Source: Amborella trichopoda (taxonomy: Eukaryota > Streptophyta > Magnoliopsida > Amborellales > Amborellaceae). Taken from it: 64,000 nucleotides of DNA. The DNA is taken from contig NW_006499883.1 of the NCBI RefSeq assembly GCF_000471905.2, positions 2,294,825 through 2,358,824 on the forward strand, read 5' to 3'. Below are positions 36,501 through 43,379 of the stretch, in pieces. Positions within the stretch are counted from its first letter, which is position 1. Each line of letters opens with the position of its first letter. Made by a program: the position numbers and the translations under genes. The notes beneath the pieces are model-generated. The model was not told the origin of the DNA. It did no database searches and saw only the letters and a program-made list of their open reading frames with translations.

Positions 36501-37479
36501 TTACACTAATTTTCTCTTGTGCATGCGTGTTACATGGTAATAAATTATTTGTGTCTGTTCTCTTGCAGATATTCAGCGACTTACAAGCTCAAATTCTGGC
36601 GTCGCAGGTTAGTTTGGGTCCCAACTTTTGCTCTTGGAAAGATTTTTAGTTTTCATTTATTTTTACTGCTTTATCAGAAGAAACACATCATTGATGATCT
36701 TTAAGTCAGGAGGCTTATTTGCATTTAGAGCTTTGGCTAGGGTTTTACTTTTCTAGTTTTGCTTTAGCCATTTAGGGACAGTCAGGATCTAGGTCATAGT
36801 ATTTTCAGCATCATGTCTTCTAAAGTTCCAAGATTCTCAAGTCCAAAGGGCTTTTAGGATCAGGGCAACAGATTTAAAAGGACCGTACTTTGGGTTTTTT
36901 AAGTTGAAATGTATTTTGGGCTTTAGAGAGGGATTCGAGCTCCCAGTTGTGTATTATGATGTTCAGGGTTCAACTAATGAGGATTTGTTGTTTCTTCATA
37001 GTTCCCAACCTTGAACAAGGGAAATTTGGGCATTTTTTATAATATTTTTTTGAAGAGGCACCTAAGTGAAATGAAAAATTAAAAAGTAAACCCTCGAATG
37101 TTAATTGGGATTTTTTTTGCCCTTAAATAATAATTTTCTCTTCTTTCTTTTTTAAGATCTTTTAAGTAGGGTTTAATCCATGGTTGTATCCATATGAGAA
37201 ACAAAAGTTATATGGCTCTAAACTATCTGAAATAACTAAAGAAAAAAGATAAACAAAGTTATGCTGTTCTACTCTCTTTTTTTCGGCAATACAGTTATGC
37301 TGCTCTACTTATGACTCTCTCTCTCTCCTCACTGTTCGCAGCCAGCAGATCAGAGGCCACGGCTCGTAGTTTGTTTCACAAAATTGATGGCTGATGTGAC
37401 CCGAAGCTTAGAACCAAAAAACAGGGACAAATTCACCCAAAATTTAACCATTTTCAGGCATGATTTTCGTGTGAAATAG
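6439..37479 (+). CDS. XPO7: Exportin-7 (XPO7/RanBP16-like nuclear export receptor), C-terminal part, nine exons
   Basis: Exons: 6439-6551, 6676-6769, 10771-10990, 12546-12676, 21612-21758, 21892-22020, 23889-23987, 36569-36607 and 37342-37479 (stop TAG). Joined they are 1110 nt, 369 residues plus stop, with every junction AG/GT and the phase kept. The product matches the last third of plant exportin-7 (Arabidopsis At5g06120 type), e.g. [66 protein letters not shown] and the end FRHDFRVK. The family are importin-beta-type HEAT-repeat receptors of roughly 1,050-1,090 residues that carry cargo out of the nucleus with Ran-GTP; the plant member is little studied. The N-terminal Ran-binding part lies outside the window. 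No stop or frameshift is seen, so the gene is probably functional despite introns of 4.0, 8.9 and 12.6 kb filled with transposons. Confidence 0.95.
6676..6769 (+). CDS. XPO7: Exportin-7 exon
   Basis: Preceded by ACCAG and followed by GTTAGG. It encodes [19 protein letters not shown] to ...WTDTPE. The preceding intron is only 124 bp. The motif is strongly conserved in plant exportin-7. Confidence 0.93.
6770..8334. other. Exportin-7 intron, mostly unassigned
   Basis: No gene recognised. The stretch about 7745-8130 starts with a T-rich tail and reads on the minus strand like the non-coding 3' end of a retroposon (ends in A-rich TTACAAAAAG); the family could not be named. Confidence 0.35.
8338..9607. 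mobile_element. PIF/Harbinger-type (Tourist-like) MITE, 1270 bp
   Basis: Left end GGGGCCGTTTGGGTA at 8338 and right end TATCCAAACGGCCCC at 9607 form a 15-bp terminal inverted repeat with one mismatch. The element is flanked on both sides by TAA (8335-8337 and 9608-9610), a 3-bp target duplication typical of PIF/Harbinger. It has no coding capacity. Inside, a block of about 200 bp (containing AGTGAAAGTA, TCTAAATTGATTTGA, ATTTTCTACTG and TTTCTACATCCCTC) occurs twice in direct order, about 8620-8810 and 8865-9050. It lies within an exportin-7 intron. Confidence 0.85.
9880..10083. repeat. Tandem duplication, period ~110 bp, two copies
   Basis: The block ATACTGACTTATTCCAT...GTTCTGTCCA occurs at about 9880-9970 and again at about 9990-10080 with few differences. 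Non-coding, inside an exportin-7 intron. Confidence 0.8.
10771..10990 (+). CDS. XPO7: Exportin-7 exon
   Basis: Preceded by TTTGTACAG and followed by GTATGC. It encodes [20 protein letters not shown] to ...ISLTILSR plus the first base of the next Ala codon. HEAT-repeat region of the protein. Confidence 0.95.
10991..12545. other. Exportin-7 intron, nothing firm
   Basis: No gene recognised. About 11930-12370 looks like a minus-strand retroposon remnant (a T-rich start, then a GC-richer body with a 69-codon chance frame), but it could not be assigned to a family. Confidence 0.35.
12546..12676 (+). CDS. XPO7: Exportin-7 exon
   Basis: Preceded by ATTGCAG and followed by GTACTATC. It completes the Ala codon and encodes [20 protein letters not shown] to ...LADILAFRK, in phase 0 at its end. 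Confidence 0.95.
13296..13770. mobile_element. Imperfect inverted-repeat element with CCGAGT ends
   Basis: The left end AGGGACTTAGCCGAGTCAA and the right end around CCGAGTTACTCGGCTCCAT...CGAGTCCCTAG are inverted partners (AGGGACT and GCCGAGT-AACTCGGA cores). The middle is AT-rich and non-coding. Related ends occur near 31845 and 57430. Class and target duplication not established. Confidence 0.5.
14207..15644 (+). mobile_element. 5'-truncated LINE (L1-type with RNase H)
   Basis: The plus strand encodes, over several frameshifts, the end of a LINE ORF2. A zf-RVT-like region ([17 protein letters not shown], then [10 protein letters not shown] and [18 protein letters not shown]) is followed by an RNase H-like end ([41 protein letters not shown]) to about 15435, then a 3' UTR. 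The same 16-bp sequence AACATAATCAAAGGGA flanks it at 14191-14206 and 15645-15660, a clear target-site duplication. Endonuclease and reverse transcriptase core are absent. Confidence 0.9.
16020..17002 (+). mobile_element. RTE-type LINE, 3' part, degenerate
   Basis: Translated in pieces it gives reverse transcriptase motifs ([23 protein letters not shown], the catalytic [12 protein letters not shown]). Then comes the typical plant RTE C-terminus ([55 protein letters not shown]) and a 3' end in (GATGAT)n near 17000. Several stops and frameshifts. Other pieces of the family are at 22230-22466, 33406-34212 and 62505-62552. Confidence 0.88.
17091..17484. mobile_element. MULE-type MITE, copy A (394 bp)
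   Basis: Begins GGAAAAAGTTTATATAAGGA and ends GCCAACTGCACCC. The two ends are imperfect inverted repeats sharing GGATGCA, TGTAGA and AATGCACCT-type blocks. Flanked by perfect 9-bp duplications ATATAATTT (17082-17090 and 17485-17493), as expected for Mutator-like insertion. No coding capacity. Inside is a conserved small palindrome CATCTCAACATCGAGATG. Confidence 0.88.
17494..18459. other. Exportin-7 intron, nothing recognised
   Basis: AT-rich sequence with only short chance frames. From about 18240 to 18459 GC content rises, and an open minus frame continues into the ndhF-like piece, but this part matches nothing I recognise. Confidence 0.35.
18460..18595 (-). pseudogene. ndhF: Fragment of plastid ndhF in nuclear DNA
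   Basis: The minus strand reads [20 protein letters not shown], then [14 protein letters not shown]. This is the conserved proton-channel region of NADH-plastoquinone oxidoreductase subunit 5 (plastid family: [31 protein letters not shown]). Several substitutions (P to R, G to R, and loss of the following AATM) show it is old. Only about 45 codons remain. It lies inside an exportin-7 intron, opposite strand, and is not functional. Mitochondrial nad5 is less similar in this stretch. Confidence 0.7.
18850..19041 (+). mobile_element. L1-type LINE fragment, left part of an interrupted element
   Basis: The plus strand encodes the region before the LINE reverse transcriptase ([16 protein letters not shown], with one-base losses). 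It stops at 19041 because a second LINE has landed here; the reading resumes at 20067. Confidence 0.8.
19042..20066 (-). mobile_element. L1-type LINE inserted into another LINE, 5'-truncated
   Basis: On the minus strand an open frame (19105 to about 20066) encodes a LINE ORF2 end: [19 protein letters not shown] before a zf-RVT-like region, and an RNase H-like part ([29 protein letters not shown]). A frameshift separates this from [14 protein letters not shown]. Its 3' end is a poly-A (T-run at 19042-19051 on the plus strand). The 16-bp CTTCCACAAATTGCAA stands at both sides (19026-19041 and 20067-20082), proving insertion. The apparent extension of the frame to 20160 runs into the host LINE and is chance. 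Confidence 0.9.
20067..20430 (+). mobile_element. L1-type LINE fragment, right part of the interrupted element
   Basis: Continues the plus-strand [14 protein letters not shown] and HIKVGNETL, then [20 protein letters not shown] and RAPGPDGF, the start of a LINE reverse transcriptase. It ends soon after at a point not clearly defined (an in-frame stop replaces the Trp of the usual K-F-W). Confidence 0.85.
20431..21611. other. Exportin-7 intron, unassigned
   Basis: 20440-20880 has the look of non-coding retrotransposon DNA (many CTAAG and ACTAAGGAA phrases) but no domain. 20880-21611 is plain intron sequence. No gene seen. Confidence 0.35.
21612..21758 (+). CDS. XPO7: Exportin-7 exon
   Basis: Preceded by GTTCCAG and followed by GTACTT. 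It encodes 49 residues, [15 protein letters not shown] to ...LDSNISSQ. It is separated from the previous exon by an 8.9-kb intron carrying several retrotransposons. Confidence 0.95.
21892..22020 (+). CDS. XPO7: Exportin-7 exon
   Basis: Preceded by TTGCTAG and followed by GTAAGC. It encodes 43 residues, [20 protein letters not shown] to ...ADCPNLFPE. Confidence 0.95.
22230..22466 (+). mobile_element. RTE LINE 3'-end fragment
   Basis: Encodes remnants of the RTE tail ([19 protein letters not shown] in place of ARGRPKRTW) and ends in GGCTCGGATGATGATGATGA. A 23-bp piece (GGGTGCGATTTGGTTCAAGT plus AAG) is tandemly duplicated at its left edge. Lies in the intron after the 22020 exon end. Confidence 0.85.
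22533..22925. mobile_element. MULE-type MITE, copy B (393 bp)
   Basis: Same family as 17091-17484 and very similar throughout. Perfect 9-bp target duplications TTTCTTTAA at 22524-22532 and 22926-22934. Non-coding. Confidence 0.88.
22935..23888. other. Exportin-7 intron, nothing recognised
   Basis: AT-rich, without repeats or frames that I can assign. Confidence 0.4.
23889..23987 (+). CDS. XPO7: Exportin-7 exon
   Basis: Preceded by TGCGCAG and followed by GTAATG. It encodes 33 residues, [18 protein letters not shown] to ...SLILINEQ. The 12.6-kb intron that follows holds the first assembly gap and the nested gypsy elements. Confidence 0.95.
24287..24350. repeat. Short direct repeat next to the assembly gap
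   Basis: TTAGCTGTTAAAGTCCTCCT occurs twice, about 41 bp apart, just before the N run. Possibly the start of a longer tandem array that caused the gap. Confidence 0.6.
24377..25156. other. Assembly gap (780 N)
   Basis: Unknown sequence inside the 12.6-kb exportin-7 intron. The three long frames computed through the Ns are artefacts. Confidence 0.99.
26365..26542. repeat. Three-copy ~50-70-bp tandem repeat
   Basis: The unit GGTAAATAGG-TTATAAACAGC...GGTGCAGTGAGCCCCGAGTC occurs three times with small changes, the third copy with an extra ~20 bp. Non-coding. Confidence 0.75.
26830..27350 (-). repeat. Probable LTR of the minus-strand gypsy element
   Basis: Lies directly downstream (minus sense) of the integrase end at 27366. 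On the minus strand it has a TATA-like CTCTATATAAAC near 26960 followed by CTTGTAATTGC, as in an LTR promoter. Exact ends and the partner LTR were not found, so this is inferred from position. Confidence 0.45.
27366..27991 (-). mobile_element. Ty3/gypsy integrase C-terminal part
   Basis: The minus strand reads [20 protein letters not shown] (with a stop in place of Gln), then [20 protein letters not shown], the EFAYNN motif, and a C-terminal region with [18 protein letters not shown] and DLFSYHGDG. It is the continuation of the integrase core at 31295-31770, separated from it by the inserted plus-strand element. Frameshifts near 27630 and 27910. Confidence 0.9.
28145..28680 (+). repeat. Left LTR of the internally deleted gypsy element
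   Basis: Shares GTTTAGGGACCTTT, GGGTTTC-ACCACTTT/ACACATTT, GAACAGTAAC and TTTGTGCAAGGAAAGC, in order, with 30920-31290. It is followed by internal sequence starting at about 28690. Confidence 0.7.
30920..31290 (+). repeat. Right LTR of the internally deleted gypsy element, shorter
   Basis: Aligns with the first ~370 bp of the left LTR, then stops at about 31288, where minus-strand integrase of the host element begins. The right ~170 bp of the LTR is therefore missing. Confidence 0.7.
31295..31825 (-). mobile_element. Ty3/gypsy integrase, zinc-binding and core part
   Basis: The minus strand encodes a degenerate zinc-binding end ([20 protein letters not shown]), then [17 protein letters not shown] and a core ([33 protein letters not shown]). 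This is the upstream half of the integrase whose end lies at 27366-27991. Frameshifts are present at about 31460 and 31670. Confidence 0.9.
31840..32705. mobile_element. Foreign insertion between gypsy integrase and RNase H, probably a CCGAGT-ended element
   Basis: The host pol reading stops at about 31830 and resumes at about 32690. The left edge reads CAGTGTTCCATGACTCAGCCGAGTTGA, resembling the left end of the element at 13296. The right edge has CGGGCGAGTAAA and ACACTG in inverted sense. It holds a purine run at 32380-32460 with G tracts. Assignment is tentative. Confidence 0.4.
32380..32460 (+). repeat. G-rich purine tract
   Basis: About 80 bp of nearly pure G and A: GGGGGGG, GGGGGG and GGGGG runs spaced by T, then (GA)n, GGGGGGGG and GGGA repeats. 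It could form G-quadruplex or triplex structures. Confidence 0.85.
32650..33405 (-). mobile_element. Ty3/gypsy RNase H region with an internal duplication
   Basis: The minus strand reads [27 protein letters not shown], then [20 protein letters not shown], then [21 protein letters not shown], a degenerate gypsy RNase H and its link to integrase. The stretch from LKTLKHIN to EVVGLEV occurs twice (about 33020-33230 and 32775-32990), a tandem duplication with a period near 245 bp. Confidence 0.85.
33406..34212 (-). mobile_element. RTE-type LINE inserted in the gypsy reverse transcriptase
   Basis: The minus strand encodes the RTE end (IVLIDETR remnant, [17 protein letters not shown] piece, [56 protein letters not shown]) and ends in CATCGTCGTC (plus strand) near 33409. 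The gypsy sequence at each side is duplicated: TACACTGTACCTC at 33393-33405 and TACACTCTACCTC at 34213-34225 (12 of 13 identical). It is 5'-truncated just before the FADD box. Confidence 0.9.
34213..34700 (-). mobile_element. Ty3/gypsy reverse transcriptase C-terminal part
   Basis: The minus strand reads [11 protein letters not shown] (catalytic YFDD with the second D changed to N), then [18 protein letters not shown], and [28 protein letters not shown] before the LINE. Several frameshifts. The N-terminal RT, protease and gag are not visible beyond 34700. Confidence 0.85.
34765..35110 (+). repeat. Tandem duplication, period ~180 bp
   Basis: CCCGGCTAAAATTACC-ATGCCTTGG...GTGCAAGGAATTGCCCT occurs at about 34770-34935 and again at about 34950-35100. 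It probably belongs to an LTR, judging by AAGAGGGAGTTGTGAGAG phrases and the setting, but no partner was found. Confidence 0.7.
35111..36568. other. Rest of the 12.6-kb exportin-7 intron
   Basis: Up to about 36150 the base composition is GC-richer and looks like degenerate retrotransposon DNA (no domain recognised). From 36160 it is plain AT-rich intron leading to the 3' splice site at 36568. Confidence 0.4.
36569..36607 (+). CDS. XPO7: Exportin-7 micro-exon of 39 bp
   Basis: Preceded by CTCTTGCAG and followed by GTTAGT. It encodes exactly 13 residues, [13 protein letters not shown], which are collinear with the plant family. Easily missed by gene finders because of its size and the 12.6-kb intron before it. 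Confidence 0.92.
37342..37479 (+). CDS. XPO7: Exportin-7 terminal coding exon
   Basis: Preceded by TGTTCGCAG. It encodes [20 protein letters not shown] to the conserved C-terminus FRHDFRVK and stops at TAG 37477-37479. The sequence that follows, to roughly 37.9-38.0 kb, is probably 3' UTR; no clear AATAAA is seen. Confidence 0.94.
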   Translation, partial: PADQRPRLVVCFTKLMADVTRSLEPKNRDKFTQNLTIFRHDFRVK

Positions 37480-38564
37480 AAAAGCCATACTCTTAACAGC
37501 AGCCCTTTGTTTTTTGTCGGAAGCTGCTATAGAGGAATTCTCTTTGATGGCTATGTGGAGCTTGTTCGTGTTCGGTTGATGAAGTTGCTGAGATGCCGAA
37601 ACCATCACAGCTCTGCAAGTCATGTTGGTCACAGTTGAGGGTTTGTTCTTTTTCCATGAATTGGAAAGCAATGAATATAAAACCCAAGAATTGCAGTTCG
37701 GTTCATTGATGGATTTCACATACATCAGGAGAGGCTTGGAAGTTTGCAATCATGAGTTTCAAGGCTGGTATTTCACAGTTGTAGATGGTGGTTTTACCGG
37801 TGGGTTTATACAACAGTCTTTAAAAGTCAAATTCTTTTCTTCTGTCCTTTTTGATACTTGGGAGTACGAAGTATAAATGTAAATGGTTTGCCTTGTTTTG
37901 TAACAGAAGCAACTTTTATGTAAATTTCGTTCTTGTCGTCGATACAACAATTTTTTATCAAATGTTATTGATGCTCTGATCTGTTTTTTCTTTGAACTTC
38001 GTTGCTCTTGTTGGATAATTAGTGGTATTTGCTTAATTAAGGAATGGCACAGTAGAAGCATTTGTAGATTTTAAGTGTTTATGACGCAATTAGTGTTTTT
38101 TATATTTTTCTTTTATTATTTTTTGGGGTAAAAATTAGGATTTTGGGTTTTTATTTGTTCTGTCTTTTTTGTTGTTGTAGAGAATCAATGGATATAATTG
38201 AAAGTTAAATATTAAATAGGTAAAAGACTATTGATTTAATTGTGTTTAGGGTTTTGCAATGAGTAAGTTAGGTTTTTCTTCTTTATGTAACTGTAAACAA
38301 AAAAGAAGATGGGAATGAGAAGACGACTTTCGTATGGGGAAAGCTTCTTTTTTTTTTGTCGGAGTGGACTCGTCAGTAGAACACAAGAGAGGTTATAATC
38401 TCCTGTCTCTTTAGTCTTATTTTTACTTTTTATTTTTTATTTTATTTTCTCTTTTCCCTGCATCAGTTTAACTTCATTTTTATTTACTCATAATATTTTT
38501 TTAAAAAAAAATGATGCCTTCATATGCAAAAAATCCTGTGATATAGACCATGTATTTTAAGAAT
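37480..38564. other. Exportin-7 3' UTR, then intergenic
   Basis: The first ~450 bp are probably 3' UTR. The rest is AT-rich; no gene recognised. Confidence 0.45.
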
Positions 38565-38944
38565 GGAAAAAGTTTGTATAAGGTTGCGGCCTTATAATAT
38601 AGAGCAACAAATGCACCTCAAAAGTCTATTGAAAAAGGTACTTTTAATGTTGAAAAACCTTTTAATTGAACATCTCGATATCAAGATATTTGGCCATGAA
38701 AAATAAAAAGATTTTAAGTATAAAAAGCAGTGTATTGTACAACATATTATTTACACCGTTCATTTTTAATATTTTCATGATAGATTTACTTGATTTTAAT
38801 CATTTTTAAAATTTAAAATTTTATAATTAGATATAAAAATAAATTTTGAGGTAATCTTAAGAACATTTTACATCAATATTATATATCATGATAAAAGTTA
38901 AAGGTGTACCCTATCTCTACAGGATGCATTTATATACTGGACCC
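38565..38944. mobile_element. MULE-type MITE, copy C (380 bp)
   Basis: Same family as 17091-17484, more diverged. Perfect 9-bp target duplications TTTAAGAAT at 38556-38564 and 38945-38953. Confidence 0.87.
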
Positions 38945-38953
38945 TTTAAGAAT

Positions 38954-40476
38954 TATGATAAAAAAAGAAAAGAGAAATGAGTACTGTTGAAAAAATTCCT
39001 CTTGTCATGTCCGGAAGGAGAGAGTTGTCTGGGGTACGGATATTGTTGGCACGGAAAATATTTAAAAGGTAGCACATATAGTATGCTCCCTCGGGAACAT
39101 ACTATATATTTGTTCCCTTAGGCAAGTTGTTTTTTATATTTAACGTTTTGGGATCTATCTAATTATAATTAGATGATTATTTTTAAGAAAAAAAAAATAG
39201 AACTTGAGTTTATAAATATCTAGATTTGTCCCTCAAAAAATTAAACACTTCTCTTGGGACGATACCTTTTTTAGGCACGTTGAGAGATTTTATCTTTGAA
39301 GTCCTTGGCCAGGTTCTAGAGATGGCGTACTTAAAATTTGTGATCATAGTTATCCTTAGAATAAGTTTTGCCCGAGCGAGTAACTGGATAGTTTACTCCC
39401 GCACCTTTTGGCTTTAAAAGGATTCCTCATGAATTTATCTTGGGCGATTTTTTGGCTAAATTTTATCCCAATCTTGTCTCCAGATCAGCTCCATTTTTTT
39501 ATCAAGTCAAAATATGTGGAATTTTTTACTTTTCATGGAAGATTAGATCCACTAACAAAGAATCTATGGCTCACCGGTGTTGCACACCATATCCCTTGGC
39601 TTTTGGCTTTAAAAGGAAAGATCGGTAGTCTGTCAAAGTACCATTTGGTTGGACCTGCACACATGCTAAGTGGGAATTGATGGACCTAGAAACTCTAAAA
39701 AGCATATTTTTCTAACATTAATTTAAAGGAAAAACAAGGAATGGTATGTATTAATGAATGATATTTTTTTAACAATTTTATAATAAAATAAAGAAACAAA
39801 CCTTCAAAAGCCATGTCAGAGGTTTTTTTTTTTCCCTAGTAGTCAAATATACACTCTTTTCCTTCGGATGAACAATCTAAAAAAAAATGAAAAATGAAAA
39901 AGCAATCTAAAATATAATTTTTTTAACCTAATGGATATAGGCCCTCTATTTTATGGGATGATTAAATCTAGGCCTTAGAGAGTTTTTATTTATCTGATTT
40001 TTGTAGATGAGTTTAACATCATTAGATGAACAATTTTGAAACAATAAAAATTGATTTTGAATTCTTAAAAGTCCAAATTTCAATATCTTGAGTTGTCCAA
40101 ATTTCAATATCCAACAAATGGATAGTATGGATTCTTTGTTAGAGAATGACTCGTTTTGGCCATTTTCTAGGGTGTAAATTTCAATTTGTTTTCTTTTTGG
40201 GAATTGATTATTTGGATGACAACAATGTTTATGCAAAATTCTAGGTCATACGATTCCCATGAACAAGAATTTTAAGAAGAGTTGTTTCAGTATATTAAAT
40301 GAAATAGTGACATGAAATCACACACTCATATATAGTGAGACTATTTATCTTTAATATAAGATGGTCACAATAGTCATGACTATTGGATGTACAATTGATT
40401 GGCTGAAATTATTCCATTGACCAAACTCAAACTTCAAAAGAAATTTTCTCGAACTTGGTGACACATCCAAGCTATC
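38954..40476. other. Intergenic, nothing recognised
   Basis: AT-rich; frames at 39226-39680 show no known domain and no codon structure I trust. Confidence 0.4.
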
Positions 40477-40876
40477 AAAAAATGAGCCCAACAGCCCAGA
40501 TTGAATCTGGGTCGATCTGATGATCACAGATGTCCTGTAGTGTTTGATTTTCTTTTTTTACAAATCCAAATCACTTGAAATTTTAAGCGTGTTTCCTTCT
40601 CATCAATTCGCACCTAATAAAAATATAAAAAAATAATAATCCACAAAAAAATTGACCAAAATACCCCCAAAACTTTACAGGGGTATTTTGGTCAATTATT
40701 TTCATATAAAATATTCTTTTGATATTTTTCAAAGATTCACCTATTTTTTATGAACACATGTCTCAAATTTCAAGTAATTTGAATTTCTAGAAAAAAAATT
40801 TAAAATTCAAACACTACCAGACATCCATGATTGTCAAATCGGCCCAGATTCAATATGAGTTGTTGGGCTCATTTTT
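40477..40876. mobile_element. Foldback element, 400 bp
   Basis: The two halves are inverted copies along their whole length: it begins AAAAATGAGCCCAACA and ends TGTTGGGCTCATTTTT. The centre ACCAAAATACCCC...GGGGTATTTTGGTCAA closes the hairpin. No coding capacity; target duplication not clear. Confidence 0.8.
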
Positions 40877-40904
40877 ACTTGTGAGCCCACTGGCTCATAG
40901 GATA

Positions 40905-41198
40905 ATTATTAAGATTATCTAAAAATCTATTTGTATATCTAATTATGAAATGTTAATCTCCAAAAATGGTTAAAATCAAGTAGATCTATAAACATATGAA
41001 AATCTTGAAAATTGACGGTCTAGATAATATATTGTAAGATGTATTATTTTCGGGACTCAAAATCTTTTTTTTTTGTAATATTCATACATCTCTATGTCGA
41101 GATGATCAACTAGAGGGTTTTTCAATGTTAAAACAACCTTCTTTGATGGATTTTTGAGGTGCATCCGTATTTCTACATTTTAAGAATATACTTTTTTC
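40905..41198. mobile_element. MULE-type MITE, fragment D, inverted
   Basis: The reverse complement matches the family from its start to about residue 290 (GAGATGATCAACTAGAGGGT, TTTTTGAGGTGCATCCGTAT). The left ~95 bp are lost, next to the foldback element at 40477-40876. Confidence 0.75.
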
Positions 41199-41223
41199 AT
41201 ATATATATATATATATATATATA
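41199..41223. repeat. (AT)n microsatellite
   Basis: Uninterrupted AT repeat at the left edge of a foldback element. Confidence 0.95.
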
Positions 41224-41709
41224 AGCTAGCTTTCTATGCTTCCCCTACAACATAAAACTTATATACTTCCCCTTATCCAACCATCCATTCTGAATAAGGG
41301 CTAAGATTGCCCCAATCACAATGTCACGTCTCTACACTATTTTATTTTTAATTTTTTTACATAAACTATTTGGACATACGTCCAATCCTCTATTAATCTC
41401 GCACTGGTGAAAAAAATTATTTTCAATAAAATAAAATGACCAAAATACCCCTAGAATATTGAAGGGGTATTTTCATCATTATATCTTATCGAAAATTAAT
41501 TTTTAATAGTTTTTTATAGGTGTGACCCAATGAGAAGATGGCATGCACAAAATTTCAAATCCATACAAATTGTATAAAATAAATAAAATAAAATACTTTG
41601 AGACCTCAGATCTAAGATCAAAGAGTGAGTGGCTCTCTTGATCAAAATTGCACGGCTAGATGGTAGGGGAAGCATATACCTTACATGTTGTATGGGAAGT
41701 ATAGAAACC

Positions 41710-41710
<1 letters not shown>
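41224..41710. mobile_element. Foldback element between (AT)n tracts
   Basis: The ends CTTTCTATGCTTCCCCTACA and GGGGAAGCATA...GGGAAGTATAGAAAC are inverted partners with arms of at least 55 bp. The centre has CAAAATACCCC...GGGGTATTTT like the neighbouring foldback elements. Flanked on both sides by (AT)n, recalling 'micron'-type elements that sit in TA microsatellites. Confidence 0.72.

Positions 41711-41738
<28 letters not shown>
41711..41738. repeat. (TA)n microsatellite
   Basis: Lies between two foldback elements and borders both. Confidence 0.95.
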
Positions 41739-41740
<2 letters not shown>

Positions 41741-42215
41741 AAAAACTCTTCCAACGCCTATAGGTGAAATTGAATGGTGATTTTGCCTACCCTCATCACC
41801 ATCCAAACTTCATCACACGGTCACAGATGTCTAGTAGAGTTTCAATTTTCATTTTTTTTTCTACAAATCCAAATTATTGAAATTTAGAAGTGTATGTACA
41901 TCTTAGTGAGGTGCACCTAATAAAAATATGAAAAAAATAATTCGTAAATATAAATTGATTAAAATACCCTAAAACAATTACGGGGTATTTTGGTCAATTT
42001 ATATTTTACGAATTATTATTTTTTATATTTTTATTAGGTGCGCCTCACTAAGATGTACACACCCTCCATGTTTCAGATCATTCCGATTAGTAAAAAAAGA
42101 AAAGAAAAATGAAACACTATCAGACAATTGTGACCGTGCGATGAAATTTGGATGGTGATGATGATAGACGAAATCATTGTTTATTTTCTCCTATAGGTGT
42201 TTTGTAGTATCTTCC
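41739..42215. mobile_element. Long foldback element, ~477 bp, between (AT)n tracts
   Basis: Nearly the whole element is one inverted repeat with arms of about 230 bp (e.g. GTGAGGTGCACCTAATAAAA against TTTTATTAGGTGCGCCTCAC; AACGCCTATAGG against CCTATAGGTGTT). The centre reads AAAATACCC...GGGTATTTTGGTCAATT. Its transcript would be a long hairpin. No coding capacity. Confidence 0.82.
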
Positions 42216-42236
42216 ATATATATATATATATATATA
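42216..42236. repeat. (AT)n microsatellite
   Basis: AT repeat at the right edge of the second foldback element. Confidence 0.95.
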
Positions 42237-43370
42237 ATAGTTATAATAATTTTAACTTTTATAATTGTACTTTAACTTTATAATACAAAATTGGAACTAA
42301 TCTAGATCCGGATTTAGATCCAAATCGCTGATTGCGGTGAGCGAAATGTGGCGTATCGCTTTGCTTGTGTTTGAGTGGGTGACCGCTTATCGTGCATCTA
42401 TCTTTGTCTGTTGTGGAGAGTGAGAAGTGTAGCATATCGATTGAGGTGTAGCTCTGAGTGGTGTTGCTTCTTCCTCCTGATTTGATCTCTCTTTGTGGTG
42501 CAGAAGCGTTTTTGACAAGGCACTGACTGACTGGAGATGGCTCGATGAGTTCCGTGCTCCATGTGACCAAGTTATGACCCTAAAAGCTTATGGATAATTT
42601 TGGATCCGATTCAAGATCTAAACTTTTATAATCGATTGGATCTGGATCTAGATCCGATGTATACTATTTGCATTTGGATCCGGATCTGGAACTGATCTAA
42701 AAAATTAATGTGCCCTGCATCATGTTTGTTGAAGACTTTTGTAAGGTGTTTTAGGGTAGAGGCTAAATACATAATATGCTATGGGGTTCACTCTATATAT
42801 ATATATATCTTACATTAAACGAATACATATATGAACCGATTGAAATCCTTTGTTGATCTCAAAACATCAAAAGCCAGGATTGTTAGAATTTCATCCCGGG
42901 CTAAGAGTGGTTATATATTTTATATGATATAATGATTTCTACATTCCACCTCTCTCTCCTCTCATATCATATTTTTGTGCTCTCTCGGGTATATGGTCTC
43001 TGGGGTTAAAGCTTTAGTATTTTTTTGTTGGAAGGGTTGGTATTGGGTCGCACCTTTTAATAATTCGGATTGAACCGCACTCATCCTATGGCCAAAAACG
43101 AATTTTTCTTTCTATTTCCATTTTTTATTTGAAAAATAATATTAATATGAAATTTGGGATTTAGTTTCATTTTTATAAGTAGTATTGAATAAAATAATAA
43201 AGTAATTTTAATAAACAATTTCTCAAATACATTTAAGGGTATTTTGTTATTTTTAATATTTTTATTTAGTTATCTTTATAAAAATAGCCTTACATTTCAA
43301 AATTTAGATAAATATATTTATTTAAATAAAACATGAAAATAAAATATGAAGCTAATTTTGGGCGATTAGA
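42237..43370. other. Intergenic, nothing firm
   Basis: 42600-42710 has repeated GGATCTGGATCTAGATCCGA-like words. The minus frame 42259-42570 has no recognised domain. Confidence 0.4.
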
Positions 43371-43379
43371 TACAGGACA

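Noticed and set aside
37622..37876. Frame of 84 codons after the exportin stop
   Set aside because: Most simply 3' UTR of exportin-7; no homologue recognised.
42259..42570. Minus-strand frame of 103 codons
   Set aside because: No domain, start context or homologue recognised; intergenic repeat-rich surroundings.
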